A stretch of 64,000 nt of DNA, from contig OZ231126.1 in NCBI GenBank assembly GCA_965153355.1, positions 18,476,001 through 18,540,000 of the forward strand, given 5' to 3'. This stretch comes from Flaccisagitta enflata (Eukaryota > Chaetognatha > Sagittoidea > Aphragmophora). The translations under genes and the position numbers were made by a program. Shown one piece after another: positions 11,764-22,337 of this stretch. Every line of letters starts with the position of its first letter. Position 1 is the stretch's first letter. The notes beneath the pieces are model-generated. The model did no database searches and was not told where the DNA came from. It saw only the letters and a program-made list of their open reading frames with translations.

Positions 11764-11990
11764 AAAAGCGAAAGAAGCATTGCTTCAGTTCAAGCGTAGC
11801 GTTTGGTAATTCATGACACAGTTTTAACAAAAACGTTTCAGACTGACGGACATGTCATCTTTTATTCTTTTACAAATACGAGGACGCATGTAACAACCAA
11901 ATCATGAGCCAAAGACGGTGACGTTATTCAAAATTCGTTATGTTGAATTCCTTTAGATTCCTAATGACCAAGAAACAAATGAACAATGAC

Positions 11991-12687
11991 CAGGCCTTTT
12001 TTTAGTGATTTTTTTGGCAGAGCCAATCGGGCTCTCTCCTCACAATTCTACAGAGCCCGACGGCAAAACAGCGAGCCCGGCAAAAAAACAATGCTGGATG
12101 GAAGGCTACCTATATTGTGTTTGGGCGGGCAGGGGTAGTGAGAAAATTTGCTATAAAACATTTGGGCAGGAGAAGTGACATTGAAATCACTTGTAAATGC
12201 AGAAAAAAAGTGTCACTGACCAATAGAGCAACAGAAGGACTAATGAATGAACGGACCAACAGATGGACAAACCAACAGACTTTCCAACATAGTAGGTTAT
12301 AGAGTAGCGTGCAAACGACTTGAAAAACTGAACATTTTGCCCCATTTCTTAAAAATGTATCAGCCTCATGACACTGTCATCTTTCAATGGTAATCTTACA
12401 TCAGTCTCATGATAGAAATAAATCGGACTTAAAGAAAGCAAAAATGATCACATGAAAAAATGAGATGCTTTACTTGTTGATAAATTTACATTTGACGAGA
12501 TGACTATGGCAGTCTCTCTTAACTTGTGTTTTCTTCTTATGATTTTACAAGTCTCTCAATCCATTTGAGTTCAAAACATGGTTTCAATTTTGAGAGAGCC
12601 AGCCGGGCTCAGAGCCAGCAAAACCAGAGAGCCCGGCAGCAAAATAGAGAGCCAATGGCTCGCGGGCTCGCTCTAAAAAAAGGCCTG
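11991..12687. mobile_element. hAT-type non-autonomous transposon, perfect 8 bp target duplication
   Basis: The termini CAGGCCTTTTTTTAG and CTAAAAAAAGGCCTG are exact 15 bp inverted repeats. ACAATGAC flanks the element on both sides (11,983-11,990 and 12,688-12,695). Inside each end are GAGCCAATCGGGCTCTCTC / GAGAGCCGGCTCG-like repeats. An 8 bp duplication with CAGG-type ends is the hAT signature. The interior (697 bp total) has no transposase and contains a degenerate HTR-like stretch (~12,090-12,320). Confidence 0.88.
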
Positions 12688-12709
12688 ACAATGACCACAA
12701 ACCTCTCAG

Positions 12710-12748
12710 GTTCTGATGGACGCATCAAACGCGATGGAGCGTTTCGTG
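12710..12748 (+). CDS. Gene A, candidate small exon
   Basis: It lies between ACCTCTCAG and GTAAGC. In phase 1, as left by the 9,291-9,468 exon, it reads SDGRIKRDGAFR and leaves in phase 1. The hAT element ends 15 bp upstream of the acceptor, so the acceptor survived that insertion. The exon is only 39 bp and the evidence is splice sites plus phase alone. It could also be upstream sequence of the gene starting at 12,896. Confidence 0.3.
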
Positions 12749-12760
12749 GTAAGCTAGCAC

Positions 12761-12792
12761 TATTTAAAGGTCGCGATCAAGGAGATCAGCAT
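12761..12792 (+). promoter_or_regulatory. Candidate core promoter of the signal-peptide gene
   Basis: TATTTAAAGG at 12,761-12,770 is followed about 25 bp later by the initiator-like TCAGCAT (12,786-12,792). This lies 104-135 bp upstream of the ATG at 12,896, normal spacing for a TATA promoter with a short leader. Inference from motif and position only. Confidence 0.35.
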
Positions 12793-12895
12793 CGAGAGAA
12801 AAAGTATTTCACGAACATATTTCTCAATAGCAGCTTATTTTCTACTTCGATCTCCGCACGACTCCCGACATTTAAGATATCAAACGAAGAAGATA

Positions 12896-12967
12896 ATGAA
12901 TCCCAACGTGGCAACCGGTCTTTGTGTGGCGCTGATAGCTTTTTACTTCGTTTGCATTGACGCAGAG
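12896..12967 (+). CDS. Secreted or membrane protein, exon 1 (signal peptide)
   Basis: This short open frame runs from ATG to a consensus donor (GAG then GTGAGT). It begins MNPNVATGLC and continues with a hydrophobic core (VALIAFYFVC) and IDAE, which is the layout of a cleaved signal peptide of about 20-22 residues. The exon is exactly 24 codons and ends in phase 0. The surrounding bases are G+C-richer than the flanks. The mature product is not identified. The 5.3 kb foldback at 13,032 lies in its first intron, so the next exon must be 3' of 18.3 kb. Confidence 0.55.
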
Positions 12968-14207
12968 GTGAGTCCATATTTTCTTATGTCGTATAATACG
13001 CGACTTATAGGCCAATACTCGGTCCGTCAGGCAGCTGGGTAAAGATAAAGTCACTAACTTCAGAACAGGGTGTTCTGAAGTTAACGACTTTACTGATTTC
13101 AAAGTTCACTTTTTAAGCAGGTAGCGTCAGGATGTGATGATATTTTTTTCTGTTTTCTCACACTAGAAAATCTTCACTCTTCCTCGTTCTTGTTAGCAAA
13201 AATGCTGCAGATGCTGGAAAAACCATTGACAAAATTTTTTTATTGATTACCTTTTCAAAAAATGACAAAATGGCGATGGATGTGGCTTGAAAAAAAATTG
13301 GGCAAAAACACTTTTTCATTTTTTTCTCAAAATACGTAATTTTCAAATTTCACCATTTTCTCAGCAAAGTTGCCCCTATAGGTGATGATGACTGCAAAAT
13401 AAAGTTGGATACTTATCTTCTCGAAATGGTACAAAATGGCGAAAAAATGTTTTGAGCGGTAAAGTCATTAATTTCAGCGATTTTACTGATTTCAGTAATT
13501 TCACTGATTTTAACAATTTTAGTCCCCATTTAGCGCGATGCCATTATAATGGTTCTGAAGTTGCTGATTTTAGCGACTCTGTTATGTCCTGAAGTCGCTG
13601 AATTAAGTGACTTCAGGACTTTAAATCCTCCATTTACAAGATGTGCCACAAGACTTAGGATTACCTGAGAAGACATGGTTTGCGGATGCCTTGAAATATT
13701 CTGGGACAAATGGAAAGTAATTCTTCACCATGATTTTGCATTGCTGCTCCTACCAAAGTACCTGAAGGGACCTTTGCATCACATCACATTGTTCACTGTT
13801 GTTTGTTTAGCCTTGTTTACTGATGAATTCTGTTTTGTAATGACAGTGAATTTCAAGTTTATTTGTGTTCAGTAGTTGGTCTCCCGCCCATTTCTAGTTT
13901 CTGGTTTGAAAATCCATACAAATGTAGTAGACAAGCAAATTTTTCCCCACTCCTGCTTGTGTGGAGAGAAATGAGAAAGATGTTTTGAAATAGTGATGAT
14001 TTATTACTACTAGGTAACCATTACCCAAATTGATTATCCCTTTGATTAACAATTAGTAGTAAAGACGTATATTCATGAAATATACAATCAAGGGCAGTTA
14101 CAAATCTAGCAGATTATTGGATTGCAATCGAAATATATGCATTTGGTCCAATACAGGTCATGGAAATGTAACAGCCGATACAGCAAATTAATAAATAAGA
14201 ATCATAT

Positions 14208-14711
14208 TCATGAACGAACGACTAGAGGGCCAGGGGAGTTCCACGCTGGCTCCTTTCTTGCACAAAAAATTGAAAAGGACGATAGTAGAGCAGCCTTCGA
14301 CATGTAATTCGTGACAGGTTTAACCAGACCCTTTGGCTGTTTACAACATCGCCATATCAACGCTTTAATTCGTGAGCGATTTTCCTTTGTAATCTGGCCT
14401 CTGGCCGATACTTCAACAGAAAAATTAAAGACAGAAAAGTTTGCAGAGAGATCCGCAATAAGAGGAGCATATTTTTCCTCTTTATACGCGTGGCTTCTCG
14501 CTATGTTGCCATCCCAAGGACAAGTGAGTTCAAAAAGAATGAAAACCTTTTGCACTTCATTAATAATGCACAAATCCGGACGTAGTGCTGTGACTAAAAT
14601 GTGTGGAGGGATAACACCTCCATGATCCGCCGTATGACCGGGGAGGTCCGAATAGATAATAAAATCATCGCGGAGGGATGGTTGGATAATATCGATGAGC
14701 GTTAAAAGCAC
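14208..14711 (-). pseudogene. Non-LTR retrotransposon fragment, C-terminal restriction-like endonuclease region
   Basis: This 167-codon open frame has no credible start of its own. It contains RPDLCIINEVQKVFILFELT followed by CPWDGNIARSHAYKEEKYAP and LIADLSANFSV, then SVEVSARGQITKENRSRI. The R-P-D plus E-L-T pattern and the HxYKxxKYxPL segment are typical of domains that follow reverse transcriptase in invertebrate retroelements, and resemble the PD-(D/E)XK endonuclease of R2-type elements. No reverse-transcriptase motifs are present, so this is a 3' remnant. It sits in an insertion in the left arm of the surrounding foldback. Confidence 0.65.
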
Positions 14712-15098
14712 AGAGTTGTGGCGCCAGGTTAACCGACCCTGATCTAATGCAACGCTACAATTTGAAAGAACATGAGCAAGGGTCTGTATATTGCCACAGA
14801 AAGGATGTGCAAAAATTGGGCAGAAAATGTAAAGCTATAGTTTTCATAGTAAATATAGCTCCAGTTATATGAGATTTTTACTGAAGATAGCAATTTAGTA
14901 GTATTTTTGGGCAGTAACAAGATTTCATTTTGATTCAATTCATAGGATGCCTAATTTAGCTATGATGTCATAATTGTGATGTCCAAATTTCATAACTTTT
15001 TCCCCATCTATATGTTTCCAAGGATTACCCTTCGTTACAAGTCATTTTAAGCACCCTGAGAGGAAGGAATTTGACAGATATTTGTAGGGTTTAGTATA

Positions 15099-15275
15099 AA
15101 ACAAGGCCAGATACACGGCCATCAGTTGCGGACGGGTGGGCAGGGGCGGAAATGCGCGATTTACCACTTTTCGACTCGATGGTTACGGACGGACGGACCG
15201 ACGGATGGACGGACGAACCGACGGACGGACGGACGGACAAAGCCTCTTATAGAGTTGCGTGTCCGCAACTAAAAA
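15099..15275 (+). mobile_element. HTR copy, GTTGCG subfamily, nested in the giant foldback
   Basis: It runs from AAACAAGGCCAGATACACGG through CAGTTGCGGACGGGTGGGCA and a long GACGGACCGACGGATGGACG block to CTTATAGAGTTGCGTGTCCG and CAACTAAAAA. Confidence 0.88.
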
Positions 15276-15459
15276 TGAACTGACTCGGGAAGTGGGCAGT
15301 TTTTGCCCCGTAGTATGGTCAATCCTGAATTACATGCAGTTTAGTGAAAGGAAAGAAAAATTCATATCTGTATTTGTTCCCCTCAAGGATTTAGGCACTA
15401 AAAAGGCTTAGTCTCTATATGCTTAATAACCATTTGCCGCCCAATCTTCAAACAAATAA

Positions 15460-15530
15460 CTGATCTGAGGAGCAAAAAGAAAGGGGGGCGCTAATTTGGG
15501 GGGGGGCGCTAACTGGAAAAAATATGGTAC
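15460..15530. repeat. G-rich GGGGCGCTAA repeat remnant
   Basis: GGGGGGCGCTAATTTGGGGG and a further GGCGCTAACTGG copy are back to back. No gene content. Confidence 0.5.
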
Positions 15531-16239
15531 TGGCAAATTATCACGAGACAAGGTTCGCAGGACATTAAAGCCGTGACCATAGGGTATACCATCTAGCTCA
15601 TAAATATATGGACAGCAGTATAAAAATCAGTATTTCACTGGATGAAATATTTGTTCAAATGAAGTAATATTTAGTCGTTATGTAGTATTTTGATCTATCA
15701 AATGCTGGTTTTGAGTTTTTATCGGATTGGTCAATGATTTTTATCACAAATTAGTGTATCCTTAGTTTTTTAATAAGCAACAAAAATTCATTGAATTATT
15801 TCTGGTTTCTTTTGTTGTAAGACACTTTTAGAGCAATATGTTTAATTGCAGAATTCAATTTTAGCGACATTCAAAAACTATGGTAAAATTGTGATCTAAT
15901 GAACTCAAGCAGAATGATTATGGCCAATCTGTTTGGATTAAAAAGATCATTTAGTATAGGTTGTCCTTTTGAGATTTGAACTGAAATCCTCGGAATTAGA
16001 TTTTGATAAAATGACAGTTTTTCTTCATGACGTTGTAATTTGAAAATGGATTGAGCTACTAAACTTAACTTGTTCTTGAATGAAAGATTTTTTGTCAGAC
16101 CAATTTTGAAGACCAAACGGCACAGGATCTCAAATGGAACAAGAAAATTGTGAAGCTGGTCAACAATTTATAATGGGTCCTTAATTATCTTTCGCTCAAC
16201 TCAACCATAGTTTTTCAATAAATTGAGCATCTTGACCGT

Positions 16240-16252
16240 TGTTGTTGTTGTT

Positions 16253-16300
<48 letters not shown>

Positions 16301-16332
16301 ATTGTTGTTGTTATTGTTATTGCTGTTGTTGT
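16240..16332. repeat. (GTT)n microsatellite
   Basis: GTT trinucleotides with occasional ATT or GCT interruptions, in the loop of the giant foldback. Confidence 0.97.
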
Positions 16333-16861
16333 CCAAAAAAGGGATATATCTAATGCTGAAAAAAACAACTCAATATTTCATTGATAGACTTCTTGAAGAA
16401 TAATCAAGATCACCAATAGTAGCTTTTACAGTGGAAGGACTCATAAAAGCCTAAGAAAAGCGAGTAGTGGATAAGATTAATTGACTTTACCTTAGTGGAT
16501 TTGTTCTAAGGGAGATATGGGGTGATCACTGCAAATCTGGACCAAAGTGTGAATTTTTTTTTTTTTACAACACCCTTTTTAGGTGTATAAATGATCCAGA
16601 CGGGGTGCTGAAAAATTTGGGCCCATTTGGAGTCCCAAGGGGCCCCCAAATTGGCTCGTACAGAAAATATGTTTTTAAAAAGTGTCTTCAAAAGGGGGTT
16701 TAAATCGACTAGAAATGAGCTAATTAGCTTAGATCCAAAATCTTGTAGAAATCTTTTTTTTCAAAAAATTGACCAAGAAATTTTTCTGAAAAATGATCTT
16801 CAAAAGGGGGGTCGAATTGATTGGAAATGACCTCATTTACCTAATGCAAAATCCTGTGGAG

Positions 16862-17000
16862 AGTTTTTTTAGTTGCGGACACGCAACTCTATAAGAGGCT
16901 TTGTCCGTCCGTTGGTCGGTTGGTCTGTGGTGATCGAGTTGAAAAGTGGGAAAATGCGGATTTCTGCCCCTGCCCACCCTTCTGCAACTGATGGCCGTGT
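16862..17000 (-). mobile_element. HTR copy, GTTGCG subfamily, nested in the giant foldback
   Basis: Reverse-oriented: TTTTTTTAGTTGCGGACACG, CAACTCTATAAGAGGCTTTG, GGTCGGTTGGTC units, then CCCCTGCCCACCCTTCTGCA and CCGTGTATCCG. The last few 5' bases (GCCTTGT) are missing. Confidence 0.8.
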
Positions 17001-18544
17001 ATCCGTTGAGTTCATTAGATCACAATTTTACCATATTTACCATATTTTTTGAATGTTGCAAAAATTGAATGCTGCAATTAAACATATTGCTCCAAACCAG
17101 AAATAATTCAATGAATTTTTGTTGCTTATTTAAAAACTAAGGATACACTAATTTGTGTTAAAAATCATTGACCAATCCGATAAAAACTCAAAACCAGCAC
17201 TTGATAGATCAAAATACTACATAATGACTAAATATTACTTCATTTGAAACTATATCTTTACATTTTCTGCCTAATTTTTGCACATGTAATATCAATTGTT
17301 AATCAAAAGGATAATCAATTTGGGTAGTGGTTACCTAGTAGTAAAAAATCATCACTATTTCAAAACATCTTTCTTATTTCTTTCCACACAAGCAGGAGTG
17401 GGGAAAAATTTGCTTGTCTACTACGTTTATATGGATTTTCAAACCAGAAACTAGAAATTGGCGGGAGACCAACTACTGAACACAAATAAACTTGAAATTC
17501 ACTGTCATTACAAAACAGAATTCATCAGTAAACAAGGCTAAACAAACAACAGTGGACAATGTGATGTGATGCAAAGGTCCCTTCAGGTACTTTGGTAGGA
17601 GCAGCAAAGCATAATCATGGTGAAGAATTACTTCTATTTGTCCCAGAATATTTCAAGGCATCCTCAAACCATGTCTTCTCAGGTAATCCTAAGTCTTGTG
17701 GCACATCTTGTAAATGGAGGATTTAAAGTCCTGAAGTCACTAAACAGCGACTTCAGGACATAACAGAGTCACTAAAATCAGCAACTTCAGAACCAATACA
17801 ATGGCATCGCGCTAAATGGGGACTAAAATTGTTAAAATCAGTGAAATTACTGAAATCAGTAAAATCGCTGAAATTAACGACTTTACCGCTCAAAACATTT
17901 TTTCGCCATTTTGCACCATTTCGAGAAGATAAGTATCCGATTTTATTTTGCAGTCATCAACATCACCTATAGGGGCAACTTTGCTGAGAAAATGGTGAAA
18001 TTTGAAAAAGACGTATTTTGAGAAAAAAATGAAAAAAAGTTTTTGCTCAATTTTTTTTCAAGCCACATCCATCGCCATTTTGTCATTTTTTGAAAAGGTA
18101 ATCAATAAAAAAATTTTGTCAATGGTTTTTCCAGCATCTGCAGCATTTTTGCTAACAAGAATGAGGAAGAGTGAAGATTTTCTAGTGTGAGAAAACAGAA
18201 AAAAATGTCATCACATCCTGACGCTACCTGCTTAAAAAGTGAACTTTGTAATCAGTAAAGTCGTTAACTTCAGAACACCCTGTTCTGAAGTTAGTGACTT
18301 TATCTTTACCCAGCTGTCAGGCAGTCAAAGTTCTTTGAGAGCGTTTTTATTGGCTGTTTGAATTGCACCGTACTATCTTCTTAAAAGAGAGGAAGTAATT
18401 CAAGAATAGCATACTTTCAGCGATATAGTTGCCATGCTTTTAATGATCAAATGAAAAAAAAAGAATAATAAGGCCAGTGTACTGCTGAACAAGAGTGAAT
18501 TTCCTGATGTTCTTAAAATGTGTGTTCTAGTAAGTAAGAGAGCC

Positions 18545-18850
18545 TTAGATAACCAAATTGGTTCGTTGAGGTCTGATGGACTAATTTAACGCATAGAGAG
18601 CAGATTTGAAATCTTAAAGGCAGATTTGAGGCAAAGAGAGTTGAATTCAAGCTCATAGGATTCATTTGAAGCTTAAAGGGCTAATTTTTTAACCTAGAGG
18701 AGCGGATAATAAGGCTAGGAAGGCAGAAGTCAGGTCTAAGAGTACAGGAGCTGATCTGAAGCCTAAATAACCAATGGGAAGGAGACAAAAAGAAGTTCAC
18801 TCTTGTGTTCTACAGGACATTTGCCATTTTGGGCAACTGCCCAAAAACGG
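18545..18850. repeat. Degenerate Family-B element
   Basis: Decayed ~21 bp units (GCAGATTTGAGGCAAAGAGA and similar) run to ~18,765. GTTCTACAGGACATTTGCCA and TTTTGGGCAACTGCCC follow, the Family-B end in eroded form. Confidence 0.5.
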
Positions 18851-19020
18851 TTCCACGAGAAAAAACAAGACTTGTTCTTCCGATGGAAACCTTTCTATTT
18901 GAATGATAGCACCTACTCAGTGCTCACCCGCACGCATCTCAAGTCGCCGAGTGTCCGGCCTTGTCCTGGCTACGTAGTCCAACAAGGACTTCTCAATCCA
19001 ACCACTCTCTTCCACTCTAG

Positions 19021-19088
19021 ACCCGGGATGTCAGAATCGAAAGAACCGGAGTAAGAAGCCGAAGAAGCGTTTTACAAATAGAAAGAAG
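19021..19088 (+). CDS. Signal-peptide gene, candidate exon 2
   Basis: It lies between CTCTTCCACTCTAG and GTAAGA. Read in phase 0, as exon 1 requires, it gives TRDVRIERTGVRSRRSVLQI then ERR, with an RSRR sequence that would suit furin-type processing, and leaves in phase 2. A second frame (PGCQNRKNRSKKPKKRFTNR) is also open and equally basic, so the frame is not settled. The A/G-rich composition means open frames here are weak evidence. Confidence 0.33.
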
Positions 19089-19220
19089 GTAAGACTTTTT
19101 CAGATGCATGCAAACTGCAGCAAATTCACAAACCGCAGTGAGACTAATCTGTAGCTGTTTCAATGTTCATCTGAAAAAATCTGTTGGCTCTGATAGGTAG
19201 AACTTCCACCCTTGATTCAG

Positions 19221-19301
19221 GTTTCTTTCAATCCAAAGAAGATTCCATCAATTCTATCAAATGGTAGAAAAGACTCCATTTAAAACATTTCACGTGTCCA
19301 G
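19221..19301 (+). CDS. Signal-peptide gene, candidate exon 3
   Basis: It follows CTTGATTCAG and precedes GTAAGT. Only the phase-2 frame is open throughout, and that is the phase left by the previous candidate exon. It reads FLSIQRRFHQFYQMVEKTPF then KTFHVS, an aromatic, helix-prone sequence, and leaves in phase 2. If the previous exon used its other frame, this segment would instead give a short tail ending in a stop. Confidence 0.35.
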
Positions 19302-20009
19302 GTAAGTCGGACATATTCCGATGAATACATGTAATTCGATGGTGTTCCGATGACATTCAGCCTATTAAGGGCTAAGGCTAGCTACTAGTATAGTAGCTAC
19401 AACTCGACTAAAAAAAAAGCCGCACTTTTAAAAGGCAAATTGTCACATTGAATTTCAAAACGATTAAATAAAATCATAGACCGTTAGAAAGCTCTTGAAA
19501 AGATCTTTTATTTGGCTCCAATCTGACAATTTTAGCTTCATTCGTTTAGAAATGGCAAAAGAAAAAGACATCATGTACCATATCTTGACACTCTTGTCCC
19601 GTCACTTTTTTGCATCATTTTTTTCCATAAGATTATCCATTCATGACCAAAAATCTGTTTTGACATGTGCTATGTGAGCAAAATCACAGAAAAGAGTAAG
19701 AATTGTTTTGAAGAGGTATCTTTACTGGATTATTACTGACACAGTTTATATAATATGGTCAAATTTTTTTTGAAGGGCTGTTAATATCTATCTGACACTA
19801 ATATGAAACTTTTTTGCCGCATCAATTTTTGCATTTTCGATGTGTTTATCAGGTTCTTTTTAAAAGATGTCAGCTGACAATTGAATTTCGAAAAAAGGAG
19901 ATTTTTTTTGAAAAATTCATTTTGGGTACTTCCCATTGGAGTAAAATCATGAAATTTGAACAGTAGTCAAATGAACCACTAAACCTTTAGAATTCAAATT
20001 TTGTAACAA

Positions 20010-20520
20010 TTAGTTGATTTTAAGTATCAATTTTGTAAGTTTTTCTATTCTAAATTGTGAAATTTGATTTTTCTGAAAAAAACATTTTTCCTCCCCTAAA
20101 CAACAAATCTTGAACACATGAATATTTTGCATTTTTAAAAACATCAGACCCGAGATAATGTAATGTAATTTGCCAGTGTCTGATGTTTTTGTTTTTTCCA
20201 ATTTTATAATTTTTATGCAAATTTGGTATTTAGGGTGCACCTATGTCAGATTCAACAAAAATGTGAAAAAAGGATATTTTTTTATTAGAGTTTTAAATGG
20301 GGAACTTTCTGTTAAAGAAAAGTCATGAAATTTTTATGGTTGTTAAATGAAGCACCAACCCACCTGCATGTCAGACAATTTATAGTATCGATTTAGGAAA
20401 TTTTTTATATAAACTTTTGAAATTTATGAAATTAGTCATTTTCAAAAAAAAAATCACTAATTCTTTTTTTTGATGAGATTTTGCATCAATTTTTTTGTAT
20501 TAACCACCCAAAGTGACATA
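20010..20520. other. A+T-rich intron-like stretch
   Basis: Many T- and A-rich runs with no gene and no clear element ends. Confidence 0.3.
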
Positions 20521-20551
20521 TACTATCAGGTGAATCATTTGTTTTTGGTAA

Positions 20552-20743
20552 AAACAAGGCCGGATACACGGCTACCCCAGTCACGTGCCGGTGGGCAGGG
20601 GCCATAATTGAGGTCAGTGGAACATTTGGGCAGGAGCAATAAGGCCAAAACCCCCATTAACGCCAAAAAAGTGGTGACGGACGGACCGACGTACCAACGG
20701 ACGCACCGATAAAGCGGGGTGTAGAGTCGCGTAGCACGCGACT
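20552..20743 (+). mobile_element. HTR copy, GTCGCGTGC subfamily
   Basis: AACAAGGCCGGATACACGGC, then CAGTCACGTGCCGGTGGGCA, GGACGGACCGACGTACCAAC and the hairpin GTCGCGTAGCACGCGAC. It shares the internal ACATTTGGGCAGGAGCAATA block with the copy at 10,774. Confidence 0.85.
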
Positions 20744-21183
20744 GGAAATGAAGATTTTTTTGCTCCTGGCGAAACTGAAGTGTCACGATAATTTTCAATG
20801 TGTCATAAGTAGAAACATTGTCATTATCAGTTTGCAATCCCATTGAAAAATGAGCATTTTTACAATTTTGAAGATAACTTTGACTAGCTCTAGCTCCTCA
20901 GAAAATTTGAAAATCTTTAAAATCACTTTAATAAAAAGATGTTCAAATGATTTTTTTTTTATTCATCAACTCAAAATAGGGTGCGGTTTTTTTTTAGTCG
21001 ATTAGTACTCAGCGGCGTATGGGAGCCAAAGTCTTAGGAGTAGCCACCCTCATTTTGTGTCTCAACGAATGCGTCTCAGTAAAAACAAATTGGTGAAAAT
21101 TCTATGTGTATCTTTAGAAAACCATATTGATTTATTTGAAGATAACTTTCATTTATTCAATTGAACAAAATTATATATTATAA

Positions 21184-21186
<3 letters not shown>

Positions 21187-21241
<55 letters not shown>
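21187..21241. repeat. (CT)n microsatellite
   Basis: An uninterrupted CT run. Confidence 0.98.
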
Positions 21242-21243
<2 letters not shown>

Positions 21244-21651
21244 TAAAACGTTCCTCAAGAAGATAAATTTTACATAAAAAAGTATGATATTGATATATTA
21301 CATCAATACGAACAAATTCTTTTAGTACCACCAATATCATGATCATTGAATTTATAAGATTTGTGTCCAAACAGTCCACCACGGACAGGTTTCCCCGCTC
21401 CATCCAGAGTTATCTATGAATTTAGAATATGAGATAAGTTATGTAACTTATGTTACTTAATGTAAGACAACGACGTGTACACACATACGTAAACTCGTAA
21501 AGATTATTCCATGGTAAGGCACTCATTGAGAAAAGAATTTGCACGCAGGTTGGGTTTTGCGAAAAACAGTACATATTCCAAAAAACCGATAAAATCTATA
21601 TTGTAATACTGACAGCAAGACTATTGATTCAATGATAAATTTTCTTTTCAG

Positions 21652-21746
21652 CTTGAACAACTTCAAGAACAAGCTCCGATATTTCAACAATATGATGGAA
21701 GCTCTCACAAAAATGACCTGGACAGTCACTGGACAAAACATAATAG
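21652..21746 (+). CDS. Signal-peptide gene, candidate exon 4
   Basis: The acceptor TTTTCTTTTCAG is strong. Entered in phase 2 it reads LNNFKNKLRYFNNMMEALTK then MTWTVTGQN, an amphipathic helix-like sequence. A second frame (LEQLQEQAPIFQQYDGSSHK) is also open. The donor GTATAT lies ~15 bp inside a foldback element that starts at 21,732, so the 3' exon end is element-derived or wrong. No family is recognised in either frame. Confidence 0.35.
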
Positions 21747-22024
21747 GTATATATATCATACCGTTGACTTTGGTCCAACTTACTGTTCATGAACAAAATA
21801 TTGTTTGCAACAATCAGATGTTGAAATAACAGCCCGCTGTAATGAACAAAATCTTGTTTGGAATAACTGGTTGTTTGAATTACAGCCGGCTGTAATACTC
21901 CAATTTTGTAAGATTACAGCCGGCTGTAACTTCAACCACCAGTTGTTGCGTACAATATTTTGCTTAAAAACAGTAAGTTGGATCAAAGTCAACGGTATGA
22001 TATATATACCTATTATGTTTTGTC
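21732..22024. mobile_element. Foldback MITE (GACAAAACATAATAGG ends)
   Basis: GACAAAACATAATAGGTATA, then CATACCGTTGACTTTG, is mirrored by CAAAGTCAACGGTATG and CCTATTATGTTTTGTC. The middle has three copies of ATTACAGCCGGCTGTAA-like short palindromes. Confidence 0.8.
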
Positions 22025-22129
22025 TTCGGACTGTGGAAGTGCTAAAATAAAACGAGTGAATAACCGCCATTGCTTATCACTGTATAATAAAAAGAATGTT
22101 CAGCGAAAGAAACACCTATACATTCTTTG

Positions 22130-22316
22130 GGTGAAATTGAGGGCGCCGTGAGGATGAAATTGCTAAGTGTTAAGAACCAGACGTCACAAAAGGACTATGG
22201 GTACTGGGGAGCGACGATTGTTTTTGCCTCTCCACCTTGGGGGCTACATTCCGATTCTATCATTCTCCTTGTCAAGAATGTGCTGCGCGTCTCAGCTCGA
22301 TTTTTATATCCTTAGA
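22130..22316 (+). other. Coding-like segment, frame unresolved
   Basis: This G+C-rich interval is open in three frames over ~100 bp. One frame is cysteine-rich (DDCFCLSTLGATFRFYHSPC then QECAARLSS), one reads NQTSQKDYGYWGATIVFASP. It lies between the foldback at 21.7-22.0 kb and the 50 bp satellite, downstream of the candidate exons of the signal-peptide gene. No defined splice boundary could be chosen. Confidence 0.25.
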
Positions 22317-22337
22317 ATTAAGTGTCACACCACACAA

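Larger units (their letters stand above)
13032..18316. mobile_element. Giant foldback element, ~1.3 kb inverted arms, TCAGG target duplication
   Basis: It starts CAGCTGGGTAAAGATAAAG and ends with the exact complement at 18,316. TCAGG flanks both ends (13,027-13,031 and 18,317-18,321). The left arm (13,032-~14,085, then ~14,805-14,835 and ~15,625-15,900) pairs with the right arm (~17,030-18,316), so two later insertions split the left arm. Arm landmarks are GGGAGACCAACTACTGAAC, CAAATTGATTATCC and ATCAGTAAAATCGCTGAAAT-type motifs. The host site resembles a decayed HTR (GCGACTTATAGGCCAATACT). Confidence 0.82.
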
